DNA of 64,000 nt from JAEUIE01 sp046350055 (GTDB lineage: Bacteria; Planctomycetota; Planctomycetia; Gemmatales; HRBIN36). Below are positions 34,321-43,127 of this stretch, piece by piece; position 1 is the first letter of the stretch; each line of letters starts with the position of its first letter. Below the pieces are notes generated by a model. It saw only the letters and a program-made list of their open reading frames with translations, did no database searches and was not told where the DNA came from. The stretch covers positions 930,001 through 994,000 of the forward strand of contig JAXMBC010000001.1 of assembly GCA_046350055.1 (NCBI GenBank), in the 5' to 3' direction. Made by a program: the position numbers and the translations under genes.

Positions 34321-35649
34321 ATGGCATGGAGAAGAAGCTCAGCACTGCTGGTGGGCACGCTGCTGACCTCGAGCGCCCTGGGGCAGGCTCAGCCACGGGA
34401 ACTGGCGGTACCCGAAACAGCACGGCAGCCTGCACCCGTGGCTACCACCCCTGAAGCTTCATTCCTTGCTGAACCAGCCACGCATTACACCTACCTCGAT
34501 CGGTTCAGCCTGACGGGAGACTACCTCTGGTGGTGGATGAAACGTGCGCCTTTGCCCGCACCCTATGTCACGACGACGCAGGAACTCGGCGAAGGCATCC
34601 CCAATGAATTCACCGGTGCCCTGGGCGACCCTGGTACGCAATCCGTGGTCGATCAGAACAGCATGAACTTCGGCACCTTTTCCGGACTCAAGTTGCGCGC
34701 TACCGCCAATGGCCCGCTCGTGGGCCTGGAACTGGGCGGATTCCTGCTCGAACGCCGCAGCGCCGGCGACTACATCGCAGCGGATCAGCCTTCCAACGCC
34801 TTCAGCACCGATGGCGGCTTCCCGTTCCTGGCACGCACCTTTTACGATGTCGTGGCCCAGCGGGAAAATGCCTACTTCGTCTCTGTGCCGACCTTTTCGA
34901 CAGGGTCCACCCGCGTTTCGGATCAGGTAACGTTCTTCGGTTACGAAGCCAATGCCACCGTGCGACTGGCATGCTGGGACAAGACGGAACTGTCTGCGTT
35001 CGTCGGGCATCGCTTCCTGGGACTCAACGAGAACCTGGAATTCCATGACCACATACGCTCCCTGGCAGGGGCCTTGCCGGAAGTGGCTATCTTCTACCTG
35101 GGACAGCCGATCTTCCGCGATGGTGTGGTGGACATCAATGACAGCTTTCGCACCTCGAACCGTTTCTATGGCGGCCAGGTGGGCACGATCACCCGATACT
35201 CATGGAGCGATTGCCTGAGCTTCGTCGCCCGGGGCAGCCTGGCACTGGGTGTCAATCAGCAACTCGCAGAAATAAGTGGGTACACGCAGCTCACGCCCGA
35301 CCCGACTGATGCGAATCAGAATGTGCGTCGGACCAACGGCGGTCTCTACGCTCAACCTTCCAATAGTGGCCGTTACTTCCAATCAGAATTTTCCTGGGCC
35401 TCCGAAGGCGAGTTTGCCTTCGAATATGCCCTCACTCCCAACTGGACTGCCCGCATCGGGTATACGCTGCTCTACTGGAGCAATGTGGTACGACCGGGTG
35501 ACCTGGTGGATCGCCGACTGGATCGCACGACAGTGCCTTCTGATCCTGCCTATGTCGCAGGGGCGACCAGCACCACTCCCGCCTTCAACTGGCGACAGTC
35601 GGACCTGTGGACCCAGGGATTTACGTTTGGTCTGGAACTGCATTATTGA
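34321..35649 (+). CDS. BBP7-family outer-membrane beta-barrel protein
   Basis: This is 442 residues from ATG 34321, giving a compact signal peptide (SSALLVGTLLTSSALGQ); an in-frame ATG at 34276 with a good GGAAGAG is a real alternative. After a short Pro/Ala-rich stretch comes YLDRFSLTGDYLWWWMKRAP, then PLVGLELGGFLLERRS, YEANATVRLACWDKTELSAF, the strand-rich middle with RFYGGQVGTITRYSW and a C-terminus WTARIGYTLLYWSNVVRPG to TFGLELHY. Alternating aromatic strands with a terminal Tyr are typical of outer-membrane barrels, and the arrangement matches planctomycete BBP7 proteins. Role unknown; it may be a porin-like or structural protein. The stop overlaps the convergent kinase gene by 7 bases. 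Confidence 0.8.
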   Translation: MAWRRSSALLVGTLLTSSALGQAQPRELAVPETARQPAPVATTPEASFLAEPATHYTYLDRFSLTGDYLWWWMKRAPLPAPYVTTTQELGEGIPNEFTGALGDPGTQSVVDQNSMNFGTFSGLKLRATANGPLVGLELGGFLLERRSAGDYIAADQPSNAFSTDGGFPFLARTFYDVVAQRENAYFVSVPTFSTGSTRVSDQVTFFGYEANATVRLACWDKTELSAFVGHRFLGLNENLEFHDHIRSLAGALPEVAIFYLGQPIFRDGVVDINDSFRTSNRFYGGQVGTITRYSWSDCLSFVARGSLALGVNQQLAEISGYTQLTPDPTDANQNVRRTNGGLYAQPSNSGRYFQSEFSWASEGEFAFEYALTPNWTARIGYTLLYWSNVVRPGDLVDRRLDRTTVPSDPAYVAGATSTTPAFNWRQSDLWTQGFTFGLELHY

Positions 35650-36848
35650 CCTGCCAGCGCATCCACGAATGCGCGGCAGGAGGGAAATCGCTCGTCCTGG
35701 TTCTTGGCCATTGCCCGTGTGACCGCCTGCTGTTCTTCCGTCGCGATCCCTTCGACCCGGGGCAATTTCTGCAGGTGCCCCATCATCACATCGACAAACT
35801 TGCTCCCCTCGATCGCCCGCTGGCCGGTGCGGAGTTCCACGTAAGCCGCTGCCAGGCTGTACTGATCGCTGGCGATGCAGTACTGCCCGCGCCAGGCTTC
35901 GGGAGCCATGTACGCCGGGGTGCCCACCATGCTGCTGGAACTGAGCGGCAACGGTTCCACCCGGGCCAGACCGAAGTCCGCCACCTGGATCTTGCCGTTG
36001 CGAATGAGCATATTATCGGGCTTCACATCCCGGTGGCAGATGCCCTTTTGATGGAGATAATCCAGCCCCAGGGCAGCATCACGAAAGTACTGCGTCAACT
36101 CCACACGGGGAATGCCAGGCAACTGCATGTGCCGATAGCGCTGAAAGATACTGCCCAGGCTGCCTTCCGCCAGATCCATGACGATGTAGAGGCGCTGGTT
36201 CTCGATCCAGTAGCTCAGGGTCGAGAGGAGATGTTCATGTCGCAGGCCCATCACCAGTTGCAGTGATTCCAGTTCACGCCGGGCATCCTGCTGATTGGAG
36301 GCAGCAAAGATGACTTTGATCGCCAGCTCCTGGCCATCGAGCTTGCGGGCCCGCCAGACTTCACCGGTCTGACCACGACCGATCGTTTCCAGGAAAATGT
36401 AATTCGAGGAACGATCCTGCTGACTGTCGAGTGCCGGGTCGGGTGCAGCCAGGATCGCCGGCTTGCTTTCCTGAATGAGTAGCTTGCCCAGCTCCACCGC
36501 GTGGCGGGGAAAGCGCTTCAGGTAGGTTCCCTTGTCAGGCGTGTCGCCTCGCTTGGAACGCTGCCGCCATTCCTCGAGGATGAGATCGATGGGCATCACC
36601 GCAGGGGTCAGTTCCGGATGCTTGCGGACGTAGTCTTCCACGAAGACCCGCCGGCCCTGTGACCAGCGGATATCCATGTCAGTGCGGATCATTTCCACCA
36701 GCACAGCAATGCGAAGCGGACCATCCAGGCCATCCAGGTAGTCCTCCCAGTTGCCAATGGGCCCGCGGGAGACAGCCTGGGCAAACGCATCGGTGCGCCG
36801 GTCCAGTTCCTGCCAGTCCGCGTCACTGAGTTGCCGATGCGATGCCAT
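35643..36848 (-). CDS. Soluble Ser/Thr protein kinase
   Basis: This is 401 residues from the ATG at 36848 (a GTG two codons earlier is possible). The N-terminal 150 residues (DADWQELDRRTDAFAQAV to FPRHAVELGKLL) are the helical extension common before planctomycete kinase domains. The kinase has GRGQTGEVWRARKL, AIKVIFA, ICHRDVKPDNML, VADFGLARV and the activation-segment end GTPAYMAPEAW. All catalytic residues are present. No membrane helix is visible, so it should be cytoplasmic. The next upstream gene on the same strand is a PPP-type phosphatase about 115 bases away; they may be an antagonistic pair, though separate transcription is possible. Confidence 0.9.
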   Translation of the reverse strand: MASHRQLSDADWQELDRRTDAFAQAVSRGPIGNWEDYLDGLDGPLRIAVLVEMIRTDMDIRWSQGRRVFVEDYVRKHPELTPAVMPIDLILEEWRQRSKRGDTPDKGTYLKRFPRHAVELGKLLIQESKPAILAAPDPALDSQQDRSSNYIFLETIGRGQTGEVWRARKLDGQELAIKVIFAASNQQDARRELESLQLVMGLRHEHLLSTLSYWIENQRLYIVMDLAEGSLGSIFQRYRHMQLPGIPRVELTQYFRDAALGLDYLHQKGICHRDVKPDNMLIRNGKIQVADFGLARVEPLPLSSSSMVGTPAYMAPEAWRGQYCIASDQYSLAAAYVELRTGQRAIEGSKFVDVMMGHLQKLPRVEGIATEEQQAVTRAMAKNQDERFPSCRAFVDALAGQ

Positions 36849-36963
36849 GTTCACACCCAGAGGATCTTACCCTCGCCATGGTAACGCAACGCCGGGGCAA
36901 GTCAAAGGAGGAGTCAGACCGTCTCCGACGACTACACCGCCGACATCACTGTGCTTGAATGAG

Positions 36964-37830
36964 TTACGTTCCCAATTCCGGATTCAACCGGATCAGGTGC
37001 TCCAGCAGTGCTTCCTGCGTGTACTGGTAGCGGGTGGAGAAGTGGAGTACGTGGGCGTTCTCGTCTTTGCCATCGAGAATGATCTGCTTGCTGTTCGGCA
37101 CATCGTAGCCCTTGTCGCTGGGGATGTGGCCGCTGATGAGCAGGTTGCCTTGCACTTTCTGCAGATAGTTTTCGACATTGCTCTGGCTGGTATCGCGACC
37201 CCAGACCACGCTGTGCACGCAGCCACCCAGCTTGTAATCCTCGTCCGGATATTCGCTCTTCTTGAGTTGATCGAGCGACCAGTTCTCCAGCCGGCTGGCA
37301 TTGGGCATGCTGTGGCTGAGGAAGATGCCATTGGGAAGACGGAACGCGACGGGCAGGGCGATGAACAGCTCATCGTATGCTGCCAGCACCGCGTCCATAT
37401 GTTCGCCATACGAGGTATGCACCCCCATGGCATACAGCAGATTCAGGCTCTCGTTGTTCTTGGCGATTTCCCGTTTCGTCCACTGGGCCAGTTCGTGGTT
37501 GCCCAGCAGATAATGGACCCGCCCCGGGTACTGGCAGATGTAGGCACAGATAATGTCGACCAGGCGATGGGAAAGATCGCCACCCATCTCGGGATAGCGG
37601 AACGGGCCGTGGATCAGTTCCTGCACGATCACATGGCGGGTGGGGCGCTCATGCAACTTGGCGAGCTGCAGCAGTTGCTTGAAGTTGCCCAGGTGACCAT
37701 GCATATCGCCGATGACCATGATCTCATCTGGTTCATCGAGCTCGACAAACTTGCCGGTACGGCCACGCTGCTGCAGTTGAATCTGCGTGGCCTGTTTGAT
37801 CGTGGCGATAATCTTGACCGGGTCCGGCAC
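36964..37830 (-). CDS. Calcineurin-like (PPP-type) phosphoesterase with divergent second motif
   Basis: This is 288 residues; the only upstream start is a GTG at 37830. Motif I is IMVIGDMHGHLGNF near residue 37 and motif III is YLLGNHELAQ. Between them the usual GDxVDRG is replaced by VQELIHGPFRYPEMGG, where Glu and His take the place of the metal-binding Asp and the Arg. Later ligands appear in FLSHSMPNAS and LISGHIPSDKGYDV. The order matches protein phosphatases of the PPP family. It is probably a metal-dependent phosphatase with altered metal site or specificity. It lies next to a Ser/Thr kinase on the same strand, which suggests reversal of that kinase's action. Confidence 0.75.
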   Translation of the reverse strand: MPDPVKIIATIKQATQIQLQQRGRTGKFVELDEPDEIMVIGDMHGHLGNFKQLLQLAKLHERPTRHVIVQELIHGPFRYPEMGGDLSHRLVDIICAYICQYPGRVHYLLGNHELAQWTKREIAKNNESLNLLYAMGVHTSYGEHMDAVLAAYDELFIALPVAFRLPNGIFLSHSMPNASRLENWSLDQLKKSEYPDEDYKLGGCVHSVVWGRDTSQSNVENYLQKVQGNLLISGHIPSDKGYDVPNSKQIILDGKDENAHVLHFSTRYQYTQEALLEHLIRLNPELGT

Positions 37831-37902
37831 GGGGCGTCTCTAACCAATAGGAGGGCGACCCCCGGCAAAGCGACGCCGAGGTGTCACAGCCATTCTAGCA
37901 TG

Positions 37903-38586
37903 CTATTGGCCACCAGGCTTGGGAGCAGTTAAACGTGCCGGTTCGCCCGTTGGTTTTGTGGGGACAATGTCGAGTTTCAGGTTCAGCCCGGGTGCCGGGG
38001 CCATCTCCGGAGCAGGCACCACGGGAACCTTGGGTTCTATGGGTGCGGGCAGCGGCATGCTCTTGAGCGGATCGACCGGAACGGGTTTCACCGGTGCAGT
38101 TTTGGCAGCAGTCTTTCCGCTGTTGGTGGGCTTGGACGTATTGCGCAGCTGGGGGCCGGGGACCTGCTGCGGCTGATCCTTGGGCTTATACCGCCACACT
38201 GCCATGCGGGCCACCTGCCGTACCGGCCAGCTTTTGTCACTCTTGACCGCCTGGTCGAGAGCATCCTTCACTTCATGGGTTTCCGGCTCGATTGCTGCAA
38301 GGCTGCGGATCACTGCCTTGCGGACTGTCGGCGATTCATCCCGCACCAGGGCATCGATGAGGCCGGAAACGATTTCGGGATACTCGGAAGTTGCCAGCGT
38401 GCCCAGTTCTTCCGCAGCCTTGCTACGCTTGTCTTCCTTGCGATCCGACTTGAGAGTTTGCAGCAACTGTTCGATGCGTTCCGAAGGGGTGACAGTGGGC
38501 TTCTGAGGTTTGCTCTTATCCTTATCGCCTGCCGAGAGGGGCAGAGCACAAGCGAGCGCAATCAGGAACGTGAAGAAACTCCGCAT
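37903..38586 (-). CDS. Secreted HEAT-repeat protein
   Basis: This is 227 residues from ATG 38586, with a strong AAGGAGG eight bases upstream. The signal peptide is SFFTFLIALACALPLSAG. Residues about 30-130 contain three HEAT-like helical pairs (KRSKAAEELGTLATSEYPEI, SPTVRKAVIRSLAAIEPE, WPVRQVARMAVWRY), typical of protein-binding solenoids. The rest is a proline-rich, low-complexity tail (KTAPVKPVPVDPLKSMPLPA). It is probably a periplasmic scaffold. No enzyme motif is present. Confidence 0.8.
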   Translation of the reverse strand: MRSFFTFLIALACALPLSAGDKDKSKPQKPTVTPSERIEQLLQTLKSDRKEDKRSKAAEELGTLATSEYPEIVSGLIDALVRDESPTVRKAVIRSLAAIEPETHEVKDALDQAVKSDKSWPVRQVARMAVWRYKPKDQPQQVPGPQLRNTSKPTNSGKTAAKTAPVKPVPVDPLKSMPLPAPIEPKVPVVPAPEMAPAPGLNLKLDIVPTKPTGEPARLTAPKPGGQ

Positions 38587-38769
38587 GGTGCATCCTCCTT
38601 GATGACAGCCACGGAACTGGCCAAGTCTATTCATCGACCAGGAGGAGTTGAGCAGTGCAGTCAGGAGAAGGGGAAAGAGGTGCCGAACGGGTTGCAGAGG
38701 AGGTACAGGCGATAAGGGCGGCAGGGTTTGACAGGCCTGTATTTGCCCCGGAAGGGGCTAATGAGATGT

Positions 38770-39447
38770 TCAATACCCAAACTGCACCCAGGGTGAGTCT
38801 GCGAACCTGCGGTTCGCCATGAGGTCCCAGGTTTCTTCATACCCCCAGTTCACAGCAGGCAGCGCAGCTATCCATTGAGACTGATGGTTGGAATCAATCC
38901 ACCTGTGATTTCGCACAGACTGGTGTGCCAGCTTGTCCAGATGCTTTCCATACTCCGTCAGCAACTGCTTCTCGAGTTCCTCCAGCGTCTTCGCCCGGCA
39001 TTCAATCGAGGGCACGCATGTTACACAGCCGACATACTCAGGGTTGTGGAGGCTTGCGACTTGAAGTAGATCACACTTGAGCGAGGTATCCTTCCGCACT
39101 AAATCGAAAGCCTCGAAGAAGTACTGAAAGATCATATGCCATGGATGATGTTCTCGAAACATAACGCCATCCCATTCACGAGAACCATAAATGGCCTCAT
39201 CATGGAATCCGTAATGATACACCACCCGCGTCGGTAACATCTTCGCCCGTGGCGGTTGCATCGATTGCCGCCACTGCTCCAGATTACTGGCCGTCGGTTC
39301 CACACCCTCAGTAGACGCCACTCTTCCAACTGCAAACGAAGGTAGCATCGCAAAAGGAACGGATTTCGTACTGCCTGCTCGTTGGACCAACTCGCTGTTA
39401 TCCACCGCAGGCGTGGTCGTCATCATCAACAACAGGCTGGCAAACAT
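38770..39447 (-). CDS. Hypothetical secreted protein
   Basis: This is 225 residues starting MFASLLLMMTTTPAVDN, a weak signal-like segment. The body has VVYHYGFHDEAIYGSREWD, EHHPWHMIFQYFFEAFDLV, two Cys-containing stretches (SLKCDLLQVASLHNPEYVGCVTCVPSIECRAK) and a C-terminal SHxxxW-rich part. I do not recognise the family and see no catalytic pattern. Its codon use is less GC-biased than its neighbours. It is isolated between a HEAT-repeat gene and a divergent DUF1501 gene. Confidence 0.6.
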   Translation of the reverse strand: MFASLLLMMTTTPAVDNSELVQRAGSTKSVPFAMLPSFAVGRVASTEGVEPTASNLEQWRQSMQPPRAKMLPTRVVYHYGFHDEAIYGSREWDGVMFREHHPWHMIFQYFFEAFDLVRKDTSLKCDLLQVASLHNPEYVGCVTCVPSIECRAKTLEELEKQLLTEYGKHLDKLAHQSVRNHRWIDSNHQSQWIAALPAVNWGYEETWDLMANRRFADSPWVQFGY

Positions 39448-39663
39448 GGCTAGCCCTCCAGAGATGTTCGCCCCGCCTTATACCCACTCCGCACCCCTCG
39501 CCTAGCCCAACCCGGGCCCCCTGCACAGAAATCCATGAGAAATCGCTTGCTCGCGCGGAACTTTATGGAGTAGATTAAGTTTAACTGAAGTACCTTCCCC
39601 AGCTTCATCCAGCCGGTCTGCTGACCGAGTTTTCAGTCATATTACCGTACAAGGGCTTTCGCC

Positions 39664-41019
39664 ATGTGGATTCCAGGCATGTCTACCGGTGGCATCGGTC
39701 GTCGTCACTTCCTCAAACACATGGCAGGCTTCTCGCTGATGGCTGCCCCCAGCTTCAGCTTCGTGCAGGGCCTGCATGCCATGCAGGACAAGCTCAAGAA
39801 AGACAATAAGAGCCTCATCATCCTCTGGATGTCGGGCGGTCCCAGCCACATGGATACCTGGGACATGAAGCCCGGCGAATCGACTGGCGGCGAGTTCAAG
39901 CCCATCAAGACCAGTGCCGACGGGGTGATGATCAGCGAGCACCTGCCCACGGTCGCCAAGCAGATGAAACACCTCAGCATCGTTCGCTCCCTCGTGACCA
40001 ACGAAGGCAGTCACGAACGAGGCCGCACCCTGATGCACACGGCCTACGCTGCCAACCCGGCCATCACCTTCCCCAGCATCGGTGCCGTTACCTCGCAGCA
40101 GATCGCTCCGAAGGAACTGGCCATCCCCAGCTTCATCAGCGTCAGTGGCACCTCCGAAGGCCCCGGCTTCCTCGGCATGTCCTATGCTCCCTTTGCCGTA
40201 CAGAACCCCGGCTCACCACCACAGAACATCAGCCTGCCCCGCGACCTGGGCGATGAAAAGACCAGCGCCGTCCGGGCTGACTTCCGCCGCACGTTCCTCC
40301 GCAGCGTCGAGAATGGCTTCGCCAGCCAGAACCGTGGTGTCGCTGCCAGCGCCCATACCGACGTCTACAAGAAGGCCTTCGACCTGACGTACAGCCAGCT
40401 CAAGAATGTCTTCGATCTCAAGGTCGATGGCAACAAGCCGATGGACAAGAAGTACGAAGAGATGTATGGCAACGACAGTTTCGGCCGAGGCTGTCTGCTC
40501 GCCCGCAAGCTGGTGGAAGCTGGCGTCAGCTGTGTCGAAGTGGACCTGGGCGGCTGGGACAATCACAACAACATCTTCGCTGCCCTGCACAACAGCGGCA
40601 ACGCCAACGGCAATGCCATGAACAATCGTGGTGGCCTGCTGGATCGCCTCGATAAGGGCATGGGAGCCCTGGTGCAGGATCTCGTCGAACGAGGCATGTG
40701 GAAGAACACGGTTGTCGTGTGGATGGGCGAGTTTGGCCGCACACCCAAGATCAACCAGAATGGCGGACGCGATCACTGGGCCCGCTGCTGGTCGGTGGTC
40801 GTCGGTGGTGGTGGCCTCAAGGGTGGCGTCGTCCATGGCTCCACCGATAAGGACGGCACCAGCGTGAAGGACAACCCCTGCACTGTCGGTGACCTCTTCG
40901 CCACGCTCTACACCGCCCTGGGCATCAACCCCGATACCGAAATCCGCGACCCCCTGGGCCGCCCCCGCAAGATCTCCGGCGAAAAGGCAGGCAAGGCGAT
41001 CAGCAGCCTGATTGCATAG
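39664..41019 (+). CDS. DUF1501 domain protein (sulfatase-like)
   Basis: This is a 451-residue exported protein with a twin-arginine-like leader (GIGRRHFLKHMAGFSLMAAP). DUF1501 landmarks are SLIILWMSGGPSHMDTWDMK near residue 50, VMISEHLPTVAKQMKHLSIV, SLVTNEGSHERGRTLMHT, VSCVEVDLGGWDNHNN with the metal-binding-like Asp-His, TVVVWMGEFGRTPKIN, GRDHWARCWSVVVGGGGLKGG, and the C-terminal TLYTALGINPDTEIRDP. These match the alkaline-phosphatase/sulfatase superfamily. In planctomycetes such genes usually accompany a DUF1549/DUF1553 cytochrome gene; the only one here is 21 kb away. Substrate unknown. Confidence 0.92.
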   Translation: MWIPGMSTGGIGRRHFLKHMAGFSLMAAPSFSFVQGLHAMQDKLKKDNKSLIILWMSGGPSHMDTWDMKPGESTGGEFKPIKTSADGVMISEHLPTVAKQMKHLSIVRSLVTNEGSHERGRTLMHTAYAANPAITFPSIGAVTSQQIAPKELAIPSFISVSGTSEGPGFLGMSYAPFAVQNPGSPPQNISLPRDLGDEKTSAVRADFRRTFLRSVENGFASQNRGVAASAHTDVYKKAFDLTYSQLKNVFDLKVDGNKPMDKKYEEMYGNDSFGRGCLLARKLVEAGVSCVEVDLGGWDNHNNIFAALHNSGNANGNAMNNRGGLLDRLDKGMGALVQDLVERGMWKNTVVVWMGEFGRTPKINQNGGRDHWARCWSVVVGGGGLKGGVVHGSTDKDGTSVKDNPCTVGDLFATLYTALGINPDTEIRDPLGRPRKISGEKAGKAISSLIA

Positions 41020-41050
41020 TCCACACTTTCAGTCTCGCGATTCGGGTGCC

Positions 41051-41078
41051 ATGGTTAGCCTGTACGCAGGCTCACCAT
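41051..41078. repeat. Single REP-like palindrome
   Basis: ATGGTTAGCCTG and CAGGCTCACCAT surround TACG, an imperfect 28-base palindrome after the DUF1501 gene. Its ends resemble the TCACC ends of the paired element at 46352-46458. Confidence 0.35.
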
Positions 41079-41104
41079 GCCCACTGCAGCCCCACTCCAT
41101 TACA

Positions 41105-41137
41105 AAAGGCCAGCATCAGAAGATGCTGGCCTTTCTG
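41105..41137 (+). terminator. Terminator of the DUF1501 gene
   Basis: A 13-bp perfect stem (AAAGGCCAGCATC and GATGCTGGCCTTT, 41105-41117 and 41122-41134) with a 4-base loop is followed by CTGCTT. The A-stretch before and T-stretch after make it usable in both directions. Confidence 0.8.
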
Positions 41138-41208
41138 CTTGATCATTCCCATCTCACAGCCCATTCGTTATGGTAATCATTAACACCCTTTCCCCTTGAG
41201 TGCCACTC

Positions 41209-41751
41209 ATGTCGCGTGCTCTTCTCGTGATCGATGTGCAGAACGAATACTTCACCGGAGCGTTGCCTATCACCCACCCGATGGGACACCTGGAGCAGAT
41301 CCTCGGGGTGATGGACGCTGCAGCGAAGAAGATACCGACAGTGGTGATCCAGCATCACTTCACCGATCCGAAGCTGCCCATGTTTCAAAAGGGGACCAAG
41401 GGCTGGGAACAGCATCCCGAAGTGGCCAAGCGGCCTCGCGATTTGCTGGTCGAGAAGACGCTGCCTGGCAGCTTCACCAATACGCCGCTGGAAGCCTGGC
41501 TGCGGGAAAAAGGCATTACCACAGTCACCATTGCGGGCTACATGACTCACATGTGCTGCGACACCACTGCCCGCGAAGCGGTGCACCGAGGCTTCCAGGT
41601 CGAGTTCCTGCGTGATGCTACCGGCACCCTGCCCCTCACCAACAGTGCCGGCAGTGTGACCGCTGAGGAACTGCATCGTGCCATTCTCTGTGCTCAGCAG
41701 ATGCTGCTCAGCGAAGTGGTGGATGCCAAAACGTGGAAGACCCGGCTATGA
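41209..41751 (+). CDS. Isochorismatase-family cysteine hydrolase
   Basis: This is 180 residues; the ATG at 41209 is preferred to a GTG at 41200. The catalytic triad is visible: Asp in ALLVIDVQNEYF, Lys in LLVEKTLPGSFTNTPLEAWL and Cys in TVTIAGYMTHMCCDTTAREA. The family hydrolyses isochorismate, nicotinamide, N-carbamoyl compounds and related amides; the general pattern does not identify which. Its stop overlaps the next start as ATGA, so it is translationally coupled to the DUF4832 gene. Cytoplasmic. Confidence 0.9.
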   Translation: MSRALLVIDVQNEYFTGALPITHPMGHLEQILGVMDAAAKKIPTVVIQHHFTDPKLPMFQKGTKGWEQHPEVAKRPRDLLVEKTLPGSFTNTPLEAWLREKGITTVTIAGYMTHMCCDTTAREAVHRGFQVEFLRDATGTLPLTNSAGSVTAEELHRAILCAQQMLLSEVVDAKTWKTRL

Positions 41752-43127
41752 AGTGGGTGACTCTCCTCATCTGTTGCGTGCCTATGCTGTTTCTCGCAGC
41801 AGATGAAGTGTCTGCCCGTCAGGAACTCGTCTACGCCCCCAGCCCGGTGGATAATCCGCTGCGAGGCCTGGTGCCGTATCAGGGGGACAGGCGCAGCCTG
41901 TTTCCCCATTCGCTGGAGTTCAACTACCTGCCCTTCTCCGCGCTGGTCATCGGCGAGAATCAGTATGACTGGCAGCCGCTGGAAAAGATGCTGAACGACA
42001 TTGCCAGCCGGGGACATCAGGCCGTCTTCCGGGTGTTCCTGGAGTACCCGGGCAAGACCGGGGTGATACCGAAGTACCTCCTCGATGGCGGACTCAAGGT
42101 GCACCAGTATGTGAACACCAACACCCAGCCATTGCCACCGGCAAAGATTGAAACGCCCGACTATGCCGATCCGAAACTGCGGCAGGCGATGACCCGCTTC
42201 ATCCATGCCATGGGCAAGAAGTACGACGGTGACCCGCGGCTCGGCTTCATCACCGCGGGCCTGCTCGGCACCTGGGGTGAATGGCATACCTATCCCCGGA
42301 GTGAACTTTTTGCGAGCAAGGCTGTGCAGGCGGAAGTGATGGATGCCTACACCGCAGCATTCAAGATCACGCCCGTGCTGCTTCGCTACCCTGCGGGGCC
42401 GAAGACCAGGCAGAAGGCCGACAATGCTCAGCGGCCCTTCGGGTATCACGACGATTCCTTCGCCTGGGCAACACTGCACACGGGCAGGAAAGGAGATGAG
42501 TGGTTCTACGAGACAGCACTGCGGGAAGCGGGGCCTGCTGCTGTCAACAAGTGGAAAACGCAACCCATCGGCGGCGAGATCCGGCCAGAAGCCTGGGGAC
42601 ATGTCTTCGATGACAGCACCACCATCAAGGAAGTGCAGGACTTTGTCCAGTGTGTGGAAGCGACCCATGTCACCTGGCTGATGGACAGCGGCATGTTCCG
42701 GAAGAAGCAGCCTGCTGACCGCGTGGAGCGAGCGAAGAAGAAGGTCGGCCGCATGGGCTACGAGTTCCATGTGAAAGCAGTGACGATGCATCCGGTCAAG
42801 GACAGGTATTTGACTCTGGAGATGGAAGTGGTGAACCGGGGCGTGGCGCCGTTCTATTGCGACTGGCCCATCGAACTGGGCCTGCTGCAGGATGGCAAGG
42901 CAGTGACCAGTAGCAAGGCAACCAGCCATCTCACCGGGCTGCTGCCGGGCGAACCGCACCTGTGGAAGGAAGCACTGGCCCTCGGCAAAGTGCCGGCTGG
43001 GGAGTATCAGGTAGCCCTTCGCGTGCCTAACCCGCTGAAGAACGGCCACCCGCTCCGCTTCGCCAATGCCACGCAGGATCAGCACGCACCAGGCTGGCTG
43101 ACGCTGGGTAAGGTGAGCGTGCGGTAA
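41748..43127 (+). CDS. Secreted DUF4832/DUF4874-like protein (putative glycosidase fold)
   Basis: This is 459 residues from ATG 41748, with a signal peptide (WVTLLICCVPMLFLAADEVSA). The start YAPSPVDNPLRGLVPYQGD matches the DUF4874 opening, followed by VFRVFLEYPGK, a TIM-barrel-like LGFITAGLLGTWGEWHTYP with Glu in the position of a glycosidase acid, and DDSFAWATLHTG. The C-terminal part (VTMHPVKDRYLTLEMEVVNRG) is a beta-sandwich corresponding to DUF4832. The family is thought to act on polysaccharides but is not well characterised. It is coupled to genes on both sides (ATGA before, TAATG after). Confidence 0.8.
   Translation: MKWVTLLICCVPMLFLAADEVSARQELVYAPSPVDNPLRGLVPYQGDRRSLFPHSLEFNYLPFSALVIGENQYDWQPLEKMLNDIASRGHQAVFRVFLEYPGKTGVIPKYLLDGGLKVHQYVNTNTQPLPPAKIETPDYADPKLRQAMTRFIHAMGKKYDGDPRLGFITAGLLGTWGEWHTYPRSELFASKAVQAEVMDAYTAAFKITPVLLRYPAGPKTRQKADNAQRPFGYHDDSFAWATLHTGRKGDEWFYETALREAGPAAVNKWKTQPIGGEIRPEAWGHVFDDSTTIKEVQDFVQCVEATHVTWLMDSGMFRKKQPADRVERAKKKVGRMGYEFHVKAVTMHPVKDRYLTLEMEVVNRGVAPFYCDWPIELGLLQDGKAVTSSKATSHLTGLLPGEPHLWKEALALGKVPAGEYQVALRVPNPLKNGHPLRFANATQDQHAPGWLTLGKVSVR

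Noticed and set aside
41694..43085. 463-residue minus-strand open frame
   Set aside because: It is antisense to the DUF4832 gene, with composition typical of reverse-strand artefacts.
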